DNA of 64,000 bases from an uncultured bacterium (GTDB lineage: Bacteria; Cyanobacteriota; Vampirovibrionia; Gastranaerophilales; Gastranaerophilaceae), in contig ONOE01000003.1 of the NCBI GenBank assembly GCA_900319365.1, positions 97,383-161,382 on the forward strand, given 5' to 3'. The notes under the pieces are model-generated. The model did no database searches. It worked only from the letters and a program-made list of their open reading frames with translations, and was not told the origin of the DNA. Below, in pieces: positions 16,158 through 25,275 of this stretch; the stretch's first letter is position 1; each line of letters starts with the position of its first letter. A program made the translations under genes and the position numbers.

Positions 16158-16505
16158 ATGAAAAAAGTATTTGTCTTAGCTTTATTGTTGGTCATGTCGG
16201 TTTCTTTGAATGTTTATGCTCAAGATGAAAATTCCAAAGAAATTGATGTTAAATCAACACAAGGAATTGAAACAGATGCTCAAACGGCTAAAAAAGTTGA
16301 GAAAATGAAATTCAACTCCAAACCCGCAAGCCAAAGACAAAAAATCAGAAACAAATATCTCAAAAGCGTAAATAAGGTTGAAAAATCAAAATTTAACAAA
16401 TTAAAAAAAGAAACTGATTTAAAATTTTATAACAAAAGGTTAGAGATAAAAAAACAAAAGTTGGAAGAATTAACCTCCGACGAAAATGAGAAAGGAGAAA
16501 TTTAA
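16158..16505 (+). CDS. Small exported protein, Lys-rich
   Basis: A 115-residue protein with a signal peptide (hydrophobic core LALLLVMSVSL, probable cleavage after VYA near residue 21). The mature part is highly charged and helical (many Lys/Glu/Gln), with no recognised domain. There is no good ribosome site, but it starts 9 bases after rph, so translational coupling is possible. It is followed immediately by another small exported protein, suggesting an envelope pair. Confidence 0.65.
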   Translation: MKKVFVLALLLVMSVSLNVYAQDENSKEIDVKSTQGIETDAQTAKKVEKMKFNSKPASQRQKIRNKYLKSVNKVEKSKFNKLKKETDLKFYNKRLEIKKQKLEELTSDENEKGEI

Positions 16506-16506
16506 A

Positions 16507-16815
16507 ATGAAAAAATTCGTATTATCTCTTATGGCATTATCAATTATCGCTGTTGGTGCACCGTCATTCAGTGCTAACGCATTTACAAATGCTTTGCACA
16601 AAACTTCATCAGCTTTAACAAATACTGCTAACAAAATCACAAACGCAGAAAACTCTGCAACTCAAGCAGAAAAAAATGCAAAAGCACAAAGAGAAGCTCA
16701 AAAGAAAGCAGTTGCTCAAAGAAAAGCTCAATTAAAAGCTCAAAAAGCTGCAGCTAAAAAAGAAGCAAAAGAAGAAGTCGGTTTCTGGAAAAGCCTGTTC
16801 AACTTCTCTGACTAA
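16507..16815 (+). CDS. Small exported Ala/Lys/Gln-rich protein
   Basis: A 102-residue protein starting at the ATG with AAAGGAG 9 bases ahead; a longer frame from 16486 has no site. The signal peptide (VLSLMALSIIAVGAPSF) has a probable ANA cleavage site near residue 24. The mature region (about residues 40-90) is an uninterrupted Ala/Lys/Gln/Glu helix, likely a coiled coil, ending in FWKSLFNFSD. This recalls small helical periplasmic proteins, but no family is assigned. A strong terminator follows. Confidence 0.7.
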   Translation: MKKFVLSLMALSIIAVGAPSFSANAFTNALHKTSSALTNTANKITNAENSATQAEKNAKAQREAQKKAVAQRKAQLKAQKAAAKKEAKEEVGFWKSLFNFSD

Positions 16816-16845
16816 TTTTTAGTAAAAAAGAGAATAAAACATTTG

Positions 16846-16885
16846 AAGCGGAAGATTTTATTGATATAAAATCTTCCGCTTTTGT
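16846..16885 (+). terminator. Rho-independent terminator
   Basis: A 15-bp perfect stem (16846-16860 with 16867-16881) around the 6-base loop TTGATA, followed by TTGTT. It closes the rph-small-protein unit and insulates ilvB. Confidence 0.8.
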
Positions 16886-16944
16886 TGAATGATAACTGTG
16901 TCTGTGCTATCCTTTTTGTGTTATTAATTTTCGGAATATAAATA

Positions 16945-18585
16945 ATGATTACGCAATCAAATATTCAAACAATGACAGGCGCAAAGGTTATTATAAACAC
17001 CTTGAAATCTCTCGGGGTCGATACGATTTTCGGCTATCCCGGAGGAATTGTTTTGGATTTTTATGATGAATTGTATAAACAAAACGATATAAAACATATC
17101 CTCACAAGGCATGAACAGGCTGCCGTACATTCGGCAGAAGGGTATGCAAGAGTATCGGGCAAGTGTGGTGTGGTTGTCGTAACTTCCGGACCGGGGGCGA
17201 CAAATACCGTTACCGGACTTGTTAATGCATATTTAGACGGATATCCGCTTGTTGTTTTGACAGGGCAGGTAAATTCTAATCTTATAGGCAAAAAAGCTTT
17301 TCAGGAGGCTGATATGCCGTCTATTGCAAAAACCTGTACAAAAGCCGTTTTTCAAATAAAAAATCCGCAAGATATTCAAACAACCGTAATGAAAGCTTTT
17401 ATAATTGCTCAATCGGGCAAAAAAGGTCCCGTACTTGTTGATATTCCAAAAGACATGTTTTCTTCAATGTCAGAATATGAAGAAATTCAGATGCAGGAAA
17501 ATTATTCACAAGTTCAGGGTTCGTATTCGCAAAATGATATTATAAATTTGTATAATAAAATTTCAAACAGCCAAAGACCTCTTGTCGTTACAGGCGGCGG
17601 GTGTCATCACAGTAAATGCTATGGGGAATTAGAAGAATTTGTATCAACATACAATTTGCCTGTTGTTTCTACAATGATGGGGCTTGGTGCTCTTGCAACG
17701 GATAGTGAAAATTATTTCGGAATGATCGGGATTTTTGGTGATAAAGCGGCGAATGAACTTGTTAAAAATTCAGATTTAATCATATCTCTGGGGGCTCGTT
17801 GGAATGACAGAATTTTATGTATGTTTAAAGATAAGGACATATCATTTGAATTTTTTCAGATTGATATAAATCCTGACGAAATATCAAATAACGTAAAAAC
17901 TTCAAACCACATTACGGGTGATATTAAACAGATTTTGAGTGATATCAATTGTTTCAAACCTGCGGGGCAAAATGATGAATGGCTTAATTATGCAAAAGAT
18001 TTAAAATCTTCAAATAATAAACCGTTTGAAAAATTTTCCAACATGCTTACTTCAAGTGAAGTTATTCAAGCCGTGCAGGATTTTACAAAAGATATGAATA
18101 TAACATTTACAAGCGAAGTCGGGCAGCATCAGCTCTGGGCAGTTCGGAATTTGGAACTTTCGCCCGAGCGCAAAATCCTGTTATCAGGCGGTGCGGGAAC
18201 AATGGGTTTCGGTCTGCCGAGTGCGATAGGTGCCTGCATTGCGCAACCTTCAAGACCTGTTGTATGTTTTGCGGGGGACGGGTCAATCCAAATGAGTCTT
18301 GGCGAACTTTCGCTTTTAAATGATTATGGTTTAAATTTAAAAATATTTATTATGAATAACGGTTATCTCGGAATGGTAAGGCAGCTTCAGCAAAAAAATT
18401 GTGAGGGGCGCTATTCTCAAACCAAAATTTCTAACCCCGATTTTGTCGAATTGGCTGACAGCTTTGGAATACGTGCGCTTAGGGTAAATTCTGTAAACGA
18501 AATACAAGAAGCTTTGCAGCAGGCATTTTCAGATGACAACCCTTTTATAATAGATTTTGAAATTGAACCAATGGAAGTTTTATAG
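16945..18585 (+). CDS. ilvB: Acetolactate synthase large subunit
   Basis: A 546-residue ThDP-dependent enzyme condensing pyruvate to acetolactate for branched-chain amino acids. The catalytic Glu lies in RHEQAAVHSAEGYAR near residue 51. GPGATN and the central FAD-binding region are present. The ThDP motif runs from GDGSIQM to IMNN near residues 445-470. Slightly shorter than many IlvB proteins (about 560-590). No ilvN regulatory subunit follows; the only ACT-domain gene in the window (28472) is not of the IlvN type. It could be a catabolic acetolactate synthase, but FAD-type blocks favour the biosynthetic form. Confidence 0.88.
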   Translation: MITQSNIQTMTGAKVIINTLKSLGVDTIFGYPGGIVLDFYDELYKQNDIKHILTRHEQAAVHSAEGYARVSGKCGVVVVTSGPGATNTVTGLVNAYLDGYPLVVLTGQVNSNLIGKKAFQEADMPSIAKTCTKAVFQIKNPQDIQTTVMKAFIIAQSGKKGPVLVDIPKDMFSSMSEYEEIQMQENYSQVQGSYSQNDIINLYNKISNSQRPLVVTGGGCHHSKCYGELEEFVSTYNLPVVSTMMGLGALATDSENYFGMIGIFGDKAANELVKNSDLIISLGARWNDRILCMFKDKDISFEFFQIDINPDEISNNVKTSNHITGDIKQILSDINCFKPAGQNDEWLNYAKDLKSSNNKPFEKFSNMLTSSEVIQAVQDFTKDMNITFTSEVGQHQLWAVRNLELSPERKILLSGGAGTMGFGLPSAIGACIAQPSRPVVCFAGDGSIQMSLGELSLLNDYGLNLKIFIMNNGYLGMVRQLQQKNCEGRYSQTKISNPDFVELADSFGIRALRVNSVNEIQEALQQAFSDDNPFIIDFEIEPMEVL

Positions 18586-18638
18586 TATTTTATTTTGTTT
18601 TATTATTATAATGATTGCAGGATTTAAGGAGGTCAGTT

Positions 18639-18923
18639 ATGAAAAAGGCTGTATTATTATTAATTATGTGTTCAATGTTGGTTATGGGTATGCCTGCATT
18701 TGCGGGAACTCATGGAACAAACGGCAAGGTTTCGGGCAGATCAATCGGTGCAGGCGCTTTGTCATTACTCATTTGGCCGGGGATAGGACAGGCAATCAAT
18801 GACCAAAGCTATGAAAAGAATTTGACCCATGCACTTTTAGGTTTGACGGGCGTATTTAGAATTTGGTCATGCTACGATGCTGTCGTCGACAGACAGGGCG
18901 GCGTTTGGCACAACAGAATATAA
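18639..18923 (+). CDS. Small exported/membrane protein
   Basis: A 94-residue protein starting at the ATG preceded by a strong AAGGAGG. The signal peptide (VLLLIMCSMLVMGMPAFA) is cleaved near residue 23. The mature part contains a Gly-rich hydrophobic segment ALSLLIWPGIGQAIND and a second one, THALLGLTGVFRIWS, so it probably sits in the inner membrane as a hairpin. No family is recognised with confidence. A terminator follows. Confidence 0.6.
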   Translation: MKKAVLLLIMCSMLVMGMPAFAGTHGTNGKVSGRSIGAGALSLLIWPGIGQAINDQSYEKNLTHALLGLTGVFRIWSCYDAVVDRQGGVWHNRI

Positions 18924-18947
18924 TAAAATTTATTTTATTAAAAAAAG

Positions 18948-18985
18948 AAGTCCGAATTGCTATTTTGCAATTCGGACTTACTTTT
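18948..18985. terminator. Bidirectional terminator
   Basis: A perfect 13-bp stem AAGTCCGAATTGC (18948-18960) with its complement (18967-18979), 6-base loop, T-rich on the plus side and an A run on the other side. It lies between the convergent small gene and the adhesin gene. Confidence 0.8.
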
Positions 18986-19005
18986 TATTTTATTTGGTGT
19001 TTTGT

Positions 19006-22000
19006 TTATTTGTCGATTGATAAGATGAGTTTATCGGTATCTTTCAAAGAGCTGAGTTTTAAATCAGATTGAATTGCCGCATTATTTATTACAAGGTCTT
19101 TATTCAATTCGGCAGGTACAACTGTTTTATCAGTTAAAGTTGTTGTTTTGTTATCATCTGTTGCGGTTGTTTTGTCATCGTCAGTTGTTGTTTTGGTGTT
19201 GTCGACTTTTTGTTCGGAGATATTAACGTTGCCTTTTGCATCAATTGTACCCTTTCTTCTGATACCTCTTTCGGATTCGTCGTTAATATTTACATCGCCG
19301 CCGCTTGTGATTGTAGAACCGATATAAGTACCGTTTTTACCTGTATTATTTAATGTTACATCATCTTTAGCTTCTATGGTTCCTGCATTGATTAAACCTT
19401 TTTCTCCGTTGTTTGTAATATTTACAAAACCTTTGGGAGCGTTTTCATCGTTGCTGCCTTGAGTAATTCTTGCTCTGCCGTCTATGTATAAGCCGTTAGC
19501 CGCATCAGAACCGTTGTAAAGATTTACGCTGTTAGTTCCGTTTACTTTGCCGTATACATATAAGCCGTTGCCGCCGTTGTTGTTGATATTAACATTGTTA
19601 CCGCTTACGGCTGCATCGTGGTAAACATTTATGCCGCCTGCGCCTGTGTTTTCAATATCAACATCACCGTTTGCGTTATTTACATCAGACCATATCATAA
19701 TACCTTTTTGACCTGCGTTTGTATATTTTGCATTGCCGTTTTGAGTAGTTGTTTTACCGATTAACTTCAATGCATTATCACCTGTTGAATTGTTTGCATA
19801 ATTTGCATTGCCTGTTGTGTTAACCGTTCCTCTTACTGCCAAACCGCCTTCGCCGGAGTTTGTCATATTCAAAGCATCTTTATTATCAGCATTTGCTGCC
19901 GTGATTTCTGAAGAAGTGAATACATTCAAACCGCCTGCTTTGTTATCGATATTCAATAATCCGTTTTGGTTATTTATCTTGCCTGCGATATCCATACCTT
20001 TAGTTCCTGTTTCGGTATTTTGAATATCGGCATCACCGTTATTATTGATTTCACCCGTGAAGTGAATACCGTTTGCACCGCTGTTGGTCATTTTCAAGCC
20101 TTCGGAATTAATCTTGCCGGTGCTGATTACGTGGATACCTTGAGCACCCGAATTGTCAAGAGTTAAAGTTCCGTCGGTATTATTTACGGTTCCTGAAATG
20201 TTTAATTGAGAACCTTTGTTAGTGATTGAAGTATTGCCTTTGTTTGTGAATGTTCCGCCGATACTTACAGCGCCGTTATCGTTAACGATTGTTGTGTCGC
20301 CTTCGTTATTCATTTCGCCGAACATTACAAATCCGTTTGCGCCCGAGTTATAGAATTTAGCATCTCCGCCTTTATTTGAAACTTTACCTGTTTCAAATAC
20401 TCTGAGTTCGCCTGAATTGTTTGTATAAACAGCATCGCCTTCATTGTTTACGGTACCTTTGATGTTGATTCCGTTGATGCCGTTATTTTCCATTGTTAAA
20501 CCTTGAGCATTTACGGTTCCTTTTTCTCTAACGTTGATACCGATAAGACCGTCGTTTTTAACATCTAATTTACCGTTTTGGTTTGTAACCGTACCTGTGA
20601 TGTTAATACCGTTTCTTGCATCTTTGCCGTTTGAGATGTATAAATCACCCGAGTTAACAAGAGTGCCGCCGATATTCAAGCCTTTGTAACCCGTATTTGT
20701 AAGAACCAAACTCGGTTTGCCGTAACTTGTAGATTTAACTGTTGCATTATCTTTAATATTTAAACCGTTGCGACCGTTGTTTGTGATGTATAAAGTTCCT
20801 TGAGGTGCGTGATGATCGGATACGCCGTGTTGTACGTGTCCGTCAATATTGATACCGTATTCACCATTTTGAGTGTTTGTAATGTTTCCGTTAAATCCGA
20901 TTGTTACGTTGCCTGCAACATTCAAGCCTTCTTTACCGTTGTTTGTAATATCAGCGTTATCAGCGAATACCAAACCGCCTTTTCTTACGTTCAAACCTTT
21001 TTCTCCGTTGTTTGTCATTGTTGTTTTACCAACGGTGTTTCTGCTTGTTCCGTATACATTCAAACCGCCTTGACCGTCGTTAATGTATGTAACGTTGCCG
21101 TTTGTCGTTGTTGTAGAGCCGATAATATTTAAACCTTTTGTGCCTGATGAAGTGTTTCTGAAATTAGCATTCCCTAAAGTATTAACATCACCGTAGATAT
21201 TTAAACCTTTAGCGCCCGAATTTGTAATATTTAAACTGTCATTATTAATATTTCTTGATTCGATTTTACCGTCTTTGTAAATGTATAAACCGTCAGCGCC
21301 GGAATTGTTCATAGTCAAAACGCCTTTTGAATTTTTAACCGTTCCGTTTACGCCTAATCTGCCATTTGTGTTTGTAATATTGGCATTGCCCGTATTTTCA
21401 ACGGTTCCGTTAATGTTCATTCCTTGAGCGCCGTTGTTTGTCATTTCTAAACCTTGAGCGTTGATTTTGCCTGTAGAAATTACGTTCAAACCTTGAACTC
21501 CTGAATTGTTCATAACCAATTTGCCGTTGGTATTATCAACAGTTCCCGAAACATTTAATCTTGTACCAGAGTTTGTTAATGTTGTATTGCCGCTGTTAGA
21601 CAAGCTGCCTGCAACACTCAAAATACCTGCTTTGTTATCAAGTTGAACGCTGCCGTTGGTATTTTTAACGTCGCCGCCGATTACAAGACCTTGTTTACCC
21701 GTGTTTGACATATATAAATTGCCGTCATTTTCGACTTTTGAACCTTTTACGATATATATGCCTTCGCCTGTGTTAACTAATCTCATATCTCCGCCGGCAT
21801 TTTTTACGTTAGCTGTTTTTTCTGTGTAAATACCGCCGTTTGAGTTGTTGATTGTCAAATTACCGTTTGTATTAACAAGGTTGCCTGAAACGTAAGTTCC
21901 GACTTTACCGGAATTGTTTATCGTAGTGTTGCCGCTGCCTGCGTTAATAACGTCGCCTGAAATTGCGGTGCCGATTGTGGAAGTAAATGTAATGTTTCCG

Positions 22001-22704
22001 TGATTTTTTGCAATTGAATCTGCTTTGTGTAAGCCGTTTGTATTAACTAATGAATTGAAAAGAGTTTCTGCGGCTTTTGTTCCGTCATATAATGAAGTGT
22101 TGCCAGTTCCTGCAACTAATTTGCCGGGAACCTGTATTCTGCTTGATACGATATCTGCATCATTTGCAGCATAAGCACGACCGTTAATTTTAACAGAGCC
22201 TTCGCCTACATTCTTTTCATCTCTTAATGCGCTTAAATCGGATGTGGGATTGTTTTTGTATTTGTTATAAACTGCGTTGTTAGGAGTATAAACACCTAAT
22301 GAACCAACGTTCAAAACACCTGATGCCCCGACTACCATTCCTTTCGGTGATACAAATATTGCTTTTCCGTTATAGAAATTGCCGTTTCTCATAGAGTTAA
22401 CAATACCGTCAATTTTAATTGTGTTATCTACAAGGTTAATAAATGTGTTGATATCACCGTTGCCGTATTTGTAAATTAAATTTGCAATATCGCCTTTACT
22501 CAAGTCAAAGTTTTGATATTTTCTATAGCCGATATCTGTATTTTTAATAACAGATTCGGGGTTTATATTATATACTCCGTTGTTACCTGTAACGTTAGTA
22601 ATTTCGGTTGCAAAAACGGGAACGACCATGGATTGCTGTCCCAAAAATAATGCTGCAAGTATTGCCGAAATTGCTTTGCCTGAATTTTTGTACAAATTCT
22701 TCAT
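19006..22704 (-). CDS. Filamentous-hemagglutinin-type (LktA family) adhesin
   Basis: A 1232-residue secreted beta-helix protein. The start at 22704 is chosen because AAAGGA lies just upstream. A long signal peptide (about residues 1-33, ending VFA) is followed by a TPS/hemagglutination-activity-like domain, about residues 34-150, with NPESVIKNTD, the FVSPKGMVVGASGVLNVGSL block and PNN. The rest is dozens of imperfect beta-helix turns of the type NITNNGxxGLNIxGxVxN, down to about residue 1140, and a Thr/Asp/Lys-rich tail. A large segment of the helix is duplicated in order. There is no C-terminal beta-barrel and no TpsB-type transporter nearby, so the export partner is elsewhere. It resembles proteins annotated as leukotoxin LktA family filamentous adhesins. 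Likely role: surface attachment. Confidence 0.85.
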   Translation of the reverse strand: MKNLYKNSGKAISAILAALFLGQQSMVVPVFATEITNVTGNNGVYNINPESVIKNTDIGYRKYQNFDLSKGDIANLIYKYGNGDINTFINLVDNTIKIDGIVNSMRNGNFYNGKAIFVSPKGMVVGASGVLNVGSLGVYTPNNAVYNKYKNNPTSDLSALRDEKNVGEGSVKINGRAYAANDADIVSSRIQVPGKLVAGTGNTSLYDGTKAAETLFNSLVNTNGLHKADSIAKNHGNITFTSTIGTAISGDVINAGSGNTTINNSGKVGTYVSGNLVNTNGNLTINNSNGGIYTEKTANVKNAGGDMRLVNTGEGIYIVKGSKVENDGNLYMSNTGKQGLVIGGDVKNTNGSVQLDNKAGILSVAGSLSNSGNTTLTNSGTRLNVSGTVDNTNGKLVMNNSGVQGLNVISTGKINAQGLEMTNNGAQGMNINGTVENTGNANITNTNGRLGVNGTVKNSKGVLTMNNSGADGLYIYKDGKIESRNINNDSLNITNSGAKGLNIYGDVNTLGNANFRNTSSGTKGLNIIGSTTTTNGNVTYINDGQGGLNVYGTSRNTVGKTTMTNNGEKGLNVRKGGLVFADNADITNNGKEGLNVAGNVTIGFNGNITNTQNGEYGINIDGHVQHGVSDHHAPQGTLYITNNGRNGLNIKDNATVKSTSYGKPSLVLTNTGYKGLNIGGTLVNSGDLYISNGKDARNGINITGTVTNQNGKLDVKNDGLIGINVREKGTVNAQGLTMENNGINGINIKGTVNNEGDAVYTNNSGELRVFETGKVSNKGGDAKFYNSGANGFVMFGEMNNEGDTTIVNDNGAVSIGGTFTNKGNTSITNKGSQLNISGTVNNTDGTLTLDNSGAQGIHVISTGKINSEGLKMTNSGANGIHFTGEINNNGDADIQNTETGTKGMDIAGKINNQNGLLNIDNKAGGLNVFTSSEITAANADNKDALNMTNSGEGGLAVRGTVNTTGNANYANNSTGDNALKLIGKTTTQNGNAKYTNAGQKGIMIWSDVNNANGDVDIENTGAGGINVYHDAAVSGNNVNINNNGGNGLYVYGKVNGTNSVNLYNGSDAANGLYIDGRARITQGSNDENAPKGFVNITNNGEKGLINAGTIEAKDDVTLNNTGKNGTYIGSTITSGGDVNINDESERGIRRKGTIDAKGNVNISEQKVDNTKTTTDDDKTTATDDNKTTTLTDKTVVPAELNKDLVINNAAIQSDLKLSSLKDTDKLILSIDK

Positions 22705-22940
22705 TTTTTTTCCTTTCATATAAATTTATATTCAGCCTTTATAGTGTCATGCTTTTAAAAATTTCTACACACATGTTAAGGAAAACTCAAAAATAATAAA
22801 TTTGCTAATATAATCCCCAATATCTTAATAAAAAGTCCCTTTTTTTACATAAGTTTACAAATTAATCCAAAAAGAATATTTTAAAAAAATCTTTTTAATT
22901 TTCATGGCAATTTTTGTTAAGTATTCGTTTTTATATATGT

Positions 22941-23249
22941 ATGGCAGAAAGTAATTTGAATGTAGAAAATCCTGCAAATAAGTACATGCACAACGGTAAT
23001 CAAACGTTAGTCGGGGTTTTAAATCCTCCGCAAAAACCTTTGATTAAAAAGTTGTATTCATATTTTGACGGGCAAAAATTATACAATGATTTGCAATATG
23101 ATGTTTGGGTTAAATCAGAAAAAGCTCACCCCAAGAAAAAAGGTGTTCCGACGATTATAAAACTCTTTACAGGAGTTCTTGCAGTCGGTGCGTTAGCTTT
23201 GTGCGGAACAAAAGGCATAAAAGCTCTTATTGCCAAATTCAAGCATTAA
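22941..23249 (+). CDS. Small protein with C-terminal membrane anchor
   Basis: A 102-residue protein. The ATG at 22941 is used because the upstream in-frame start lies in AT-rich sequence; neither has a clear ribosome site. The first 70 residues are polar; residues about 76-96 (IIKLFTGVLAVGALALCGTKGIKAL) form a single membrane segment, cut here for length, followed by a basic tail. No family is recognised. It is convergent with the phosphoesterase gene, with only four bases between stops. Confidence 0.55.
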   Translation: MAESNLNVENPANKYMHNGNQTLVGVLNPPQKPLIKKLYSYFDGQKLYNDLQYDVWVKSEKAHPKKKGVPTIIKLFTGVLAVGALALCGTKGIKALIAKFKH

Positions 23250-23253
23250 GCCG

Positions 23254-24129
23254 TTAAATAGCATTCTCTGTTGGAGTTGTTTTTTCTGTTTTATCCGTTT
23301 CGGAGCTGTTAACTTTAAATTCCCTTAACTGTGTATAAATAATCGGTGAAAAGTCTTTTGTTGTTACGATATCAATTATTTTATATGAATGCGGAACGGT
23401 AATTAAAGACGGTGAAGAAATATGATATACGCCGTTTTTCATGGTTTCGTCATTTGTATGGAAATGTCCTGATAATATTGCCAGAACATTGTGATGCTTT
23501 TCAAGCACTGCACGGTATTCTTCCAATTTATAGGTTCTGTGGGTTTTTAATTTGTTTTCTGCTGTTTGAGGATATTCTACGGGGAAATGCTGGAATATGA
23601 TAACCTGCTTATTTTTATTTTTGGTAAGCTGTTTATCAACCCAGTCAAGCGTGTCTTTTCTGTAATATCCGATAGATCCGGGGATTACTTCTTTTGCTCC
23701 GTCAACTATTAAAAATACAAAATTATTTTTGGTAAATTTATAATTCGGTGTTCTTTGACGTCTTAAAGGTGCCATTTCATGCACGATTTCAAAATATTCG
23801 GCTTTTGACATGTTTTTTTGCTTATAGACGTCATGGTTGCCTAAAGCTATATAGTAAGGAACTTTGAGGTTATTTACTATTTCCATAAATTCACGCAGAT
23901 TTGCTTGTGTCGGGTTTGAAATATTGTCGCCCGTAAAAACAACAAATGCAATTCCCTCTTGTGAATTGATATCTTCGACGGCAGATTTCAAAACGTTTTG
24001 GCTAAATTCAGAATCCGCCGACAAATGAGAATCCGTTACCTGAACAAATTTAATGTTTTCCGCCCATGCTTTCGGAATAAATATTAAACTAAATAGAATT
24101 ATTGAAAATAGTGTCAGTAACTTTCTCAT
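23254..24129 (-). CDS. Exported calcineurin-like metallophosphoesterase
   Basis: A 291-residue exported phosphoesterase. The signal peptide ends at about residue 23 (PKAWAE). Metal-binding motifs of the calcineurin-like family appear in order: DSH (VTDSHLS), GDN (FTGDNIS), GNHD (ALGNHDVY), HFP (IFQHFPVE) and GHFH (LSGHFHTND). The ATG at 24129 has GGAG 8 bases upstream. Its substrate is unknown; related periplasmic enzymes cleave cyclic nucleotides, nucleotides or phospholipid head groups. Length is normal for the family. Confidence 0.85.
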   Translation of the reverse strand: MRKLLTLFSIILFSLIFIPKAWAENIKFVQVTDSHLSADSEFSQNVLKSAVEDINSQEGIAFVVFTGDNISNPTQANLREFMEIVNNLKVPYYIALGNHDVYKQKNMSKAEYFEIVHEMAPLRRQRTPNYKFTKNNFVFLIVDGAKEVIPGSIGYYRKDTLDWVDKQLTKNKNKQVIIFQHFPVEYPQTAENKLKTHRTYKLEEYRAVLEKHHNVLAILSGHFHTNDETMKNGVYHISSPSLITVPHSYKIIDIVTTKDFSPIIYTQLREFKVNSSETDKTEKTTPTENAI

Positions 24130-24175
24130 ACACAAATCTCCGTATAAACGGATTATATCATGAATTTCTCAGATG

Positions 24176-24184
24176 TGCTAAAAT
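24176..24184 (+). promoter_or_regulatory. Extended -10 for near-leaderless rqcP
   Basis: TGC TAAAAT with seven bases to the ATG at 24192 and no ribosome site between. Confidence 0.45.
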
Positions 24185-24191
24185 TATAACT

Positions 24192-24434
24192 ATGAGATTA
24201 GACAAATTTTTAAAAGTATCAAGATTAATAAAGCGCAGAACGGTTGCAAACGAAGTGTCGGGCATGGGCAGGATTTTTGTAAACGGCAACCCCGCAAAGC
24301 CGTCAAAACAAATTAAAGAAAACGATATTATTGAAATTAAATATTCAAACCATACAACAAAAGTTAAGGTTTTATTTGTTCCTCAAGGTGCTGTCAGCGT
24401 TCAGCAAGCGCCGACTTTATACGAAGAATGTTAA
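24192..24434 (+). CDS. rqcP: RqcP-type S4-domain RNA-binding protein
   Basis: An 80-residue protein that is almost all S4 domain. The start MRLDKFLKVSRLIKRRT matches the RqcP/YabO family very closely. RqcP binds the 50S-peptidyl-tRNA complex and works with RqcH in C-terminal alanine tailing of stalled chains. GRIFVNGN and the IKENDIIEI strand are typical. Its homologue Hsp15 is longer. The ATG has no Shine-Dalgarno; an extended -10 (TGC TAAAAT, 24176-24184) lies seven bases upstream, so the mRNA is probably leaderless or nearly so. Confidence 0.88.
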   Translation: MRLDKFLKVSRLIKRRTVANEVSGMGRIFVNGNPAKPSKQIKENDIIEIKYSNHTTKVKVLFVPQGAVSVQQAPTLYEEC

Positions 24435-24524
24435 GCAATGTAACAAAATACCTAAGCTCTGAAATTCTGACTTTTTAAAATACTTTATTAAGGTATAGAA
24501 AAGAGAACACAAGGAGATAGAGAT

Positions 24525-24818
24525 ATGAAGTTTATTAAACCGATAGCAGGCGGAACAAATATAACCCCGAATATGAGTGTACAAAAAAATGATGCATTAT
24601 CAACGGTAAAACCTAAACTCGGAATGTTTGGTTTCGGGTTCAGCGCTAAGGCTGGAACTGCGGCGCAAACGGGTTTTGCGGGCTACTCAACCACTGTTCC
24701 CGAGGCATTGATAAATAAGTTTGCAAATATTGATATGCCAAAGACAAAACCTACCCAATTGCAAATCTCTGATGCTGATTATATGCCCGATAAACAGTAT
24801 GCAGATGCAGAAGTTTAA
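24525..24818 (+). CDS. Small hypothetical protein
   Basis: A 97-residue protein with an AAGGAG site ahead of the ATG. It has no signal peptide or membrane helix. The sequence is low in charge at the start, with a Gly/Phe-rich stretch (GMFGFGFSAKAG) near residues 32-44 and an acidic C terminus. This Phe-Gly stretch may be loosely related to the V-x-F-x-G motif of other proteins here. Not recognised. Confidence 0.6.
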   Translation: MKFIKPIAGGTNITPNMSVQKNDALSTVKPKLGMFGFGFSAKAGTAAQTGFAGYSTTVPEALINKFANIDMPKTKPTQLQISDADYMPDKQYADAEV

Positions 24819-24838
24819 TAAAAAGTTTTATCGATAAC

Positions 24839-24870
24839 AAAAACCAAGTCTTTATAAGGACTTGGTTTTT
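24839..24870. terminator. Bidirectional terminator
   Basis: A 12-bp stem AAAAACCAAGTC (24839-24850) with GACTTGGTTTTT (24859-24870) and T runs on both sides. It separates the 24525 gene from convergent rpmA. Confidence 0.85.
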
Positions 24871-24896
24871 TATATTAATAAATATTCAAATTTAAA

Positions 24897-25154
24897 CTAT
24901 TGAGCAGCGTAAACACTCACTTGTTTTCTATCACGTCGGTGAGGCTCAAATTTAACCTGACCGTCAATCAATGCAAACAAAGTATCATCTGAACCGATAC
25001 CTACATTGTTACCGGGGTGGATTTTTGTACCTCTTTGGCGAACAAGAATGTTACCTGCTTTAACGTTTTCACCGCCGAATTTTTTAACGCCTAAACGTTG
25101 AGCGGCTGAATCACGTCCGTTTCGGGTTGATCCCATACCTTTTTTATGTGCCAT
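24897..25154 (-). CDS. rpmA: 50S ribosomal protein L27
   Basis: An 85-residue L27. The N terminus is [16 protein letters not shown], the direct form whose tail reaches the peptidyl transferase centre, without the cleaved N-terminal extension seen in Firmicutes. [23 protein letters not shown] and the basic C terminus are standard. It follows rplU by 121 bases in the same transcript. That gap contains the TTATAAGT-type short repeats. Confidence 0.98.
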   Translation of the reverse strand: MAHKKGMGSTRNGRDSAAQRLGVKKFGGENVKAGNILVRQRGTKIHPGNNVGIGSDDTLFALIDGQVKFEPHRRDRKQVSVYAAQ

Positions 25155-25275
25155 TTTATTTTCTCCTTTTTTCTTTTAAGTTTATAAGTGGATAAGTTTA
25201 TAAGTCTATAAGTTCTTTTCAGTGCTAACGCACATTTTGAGATTATAAAACTTGATAAGATATCCCATTCATTAA
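25155..25275 (-). repeat. Short ATAAGTTTATAAGT-type repeats between rplU and rpmA
   Basis: At about 25187-25216 the sequence is a run of near-tandem units of roughly 10 bases (AAGTTTATAAGT, GGATAAGTTTATAAGT, CTATAAGT). The same motif occurs, in the other orientation at 42610-42658, and in a degraded form at 44006-44043, always between genes. Confidence 0.45.

Noticed and set aside
16816..16944. T-box or leader attenuator before ilvB
   Set aside because: The only structure is a simple perfect hairpin ending the previous transcript; no specifier or antiterminator sequence is visible.
19800..21140. Regular repeats in the adhesin gene considered as a CRISPR array
   Set aside because: The repeats are in-frame, variable in sequence and length, and encode beta-helix turns; there are no fixed direct repeats with unique spacers.
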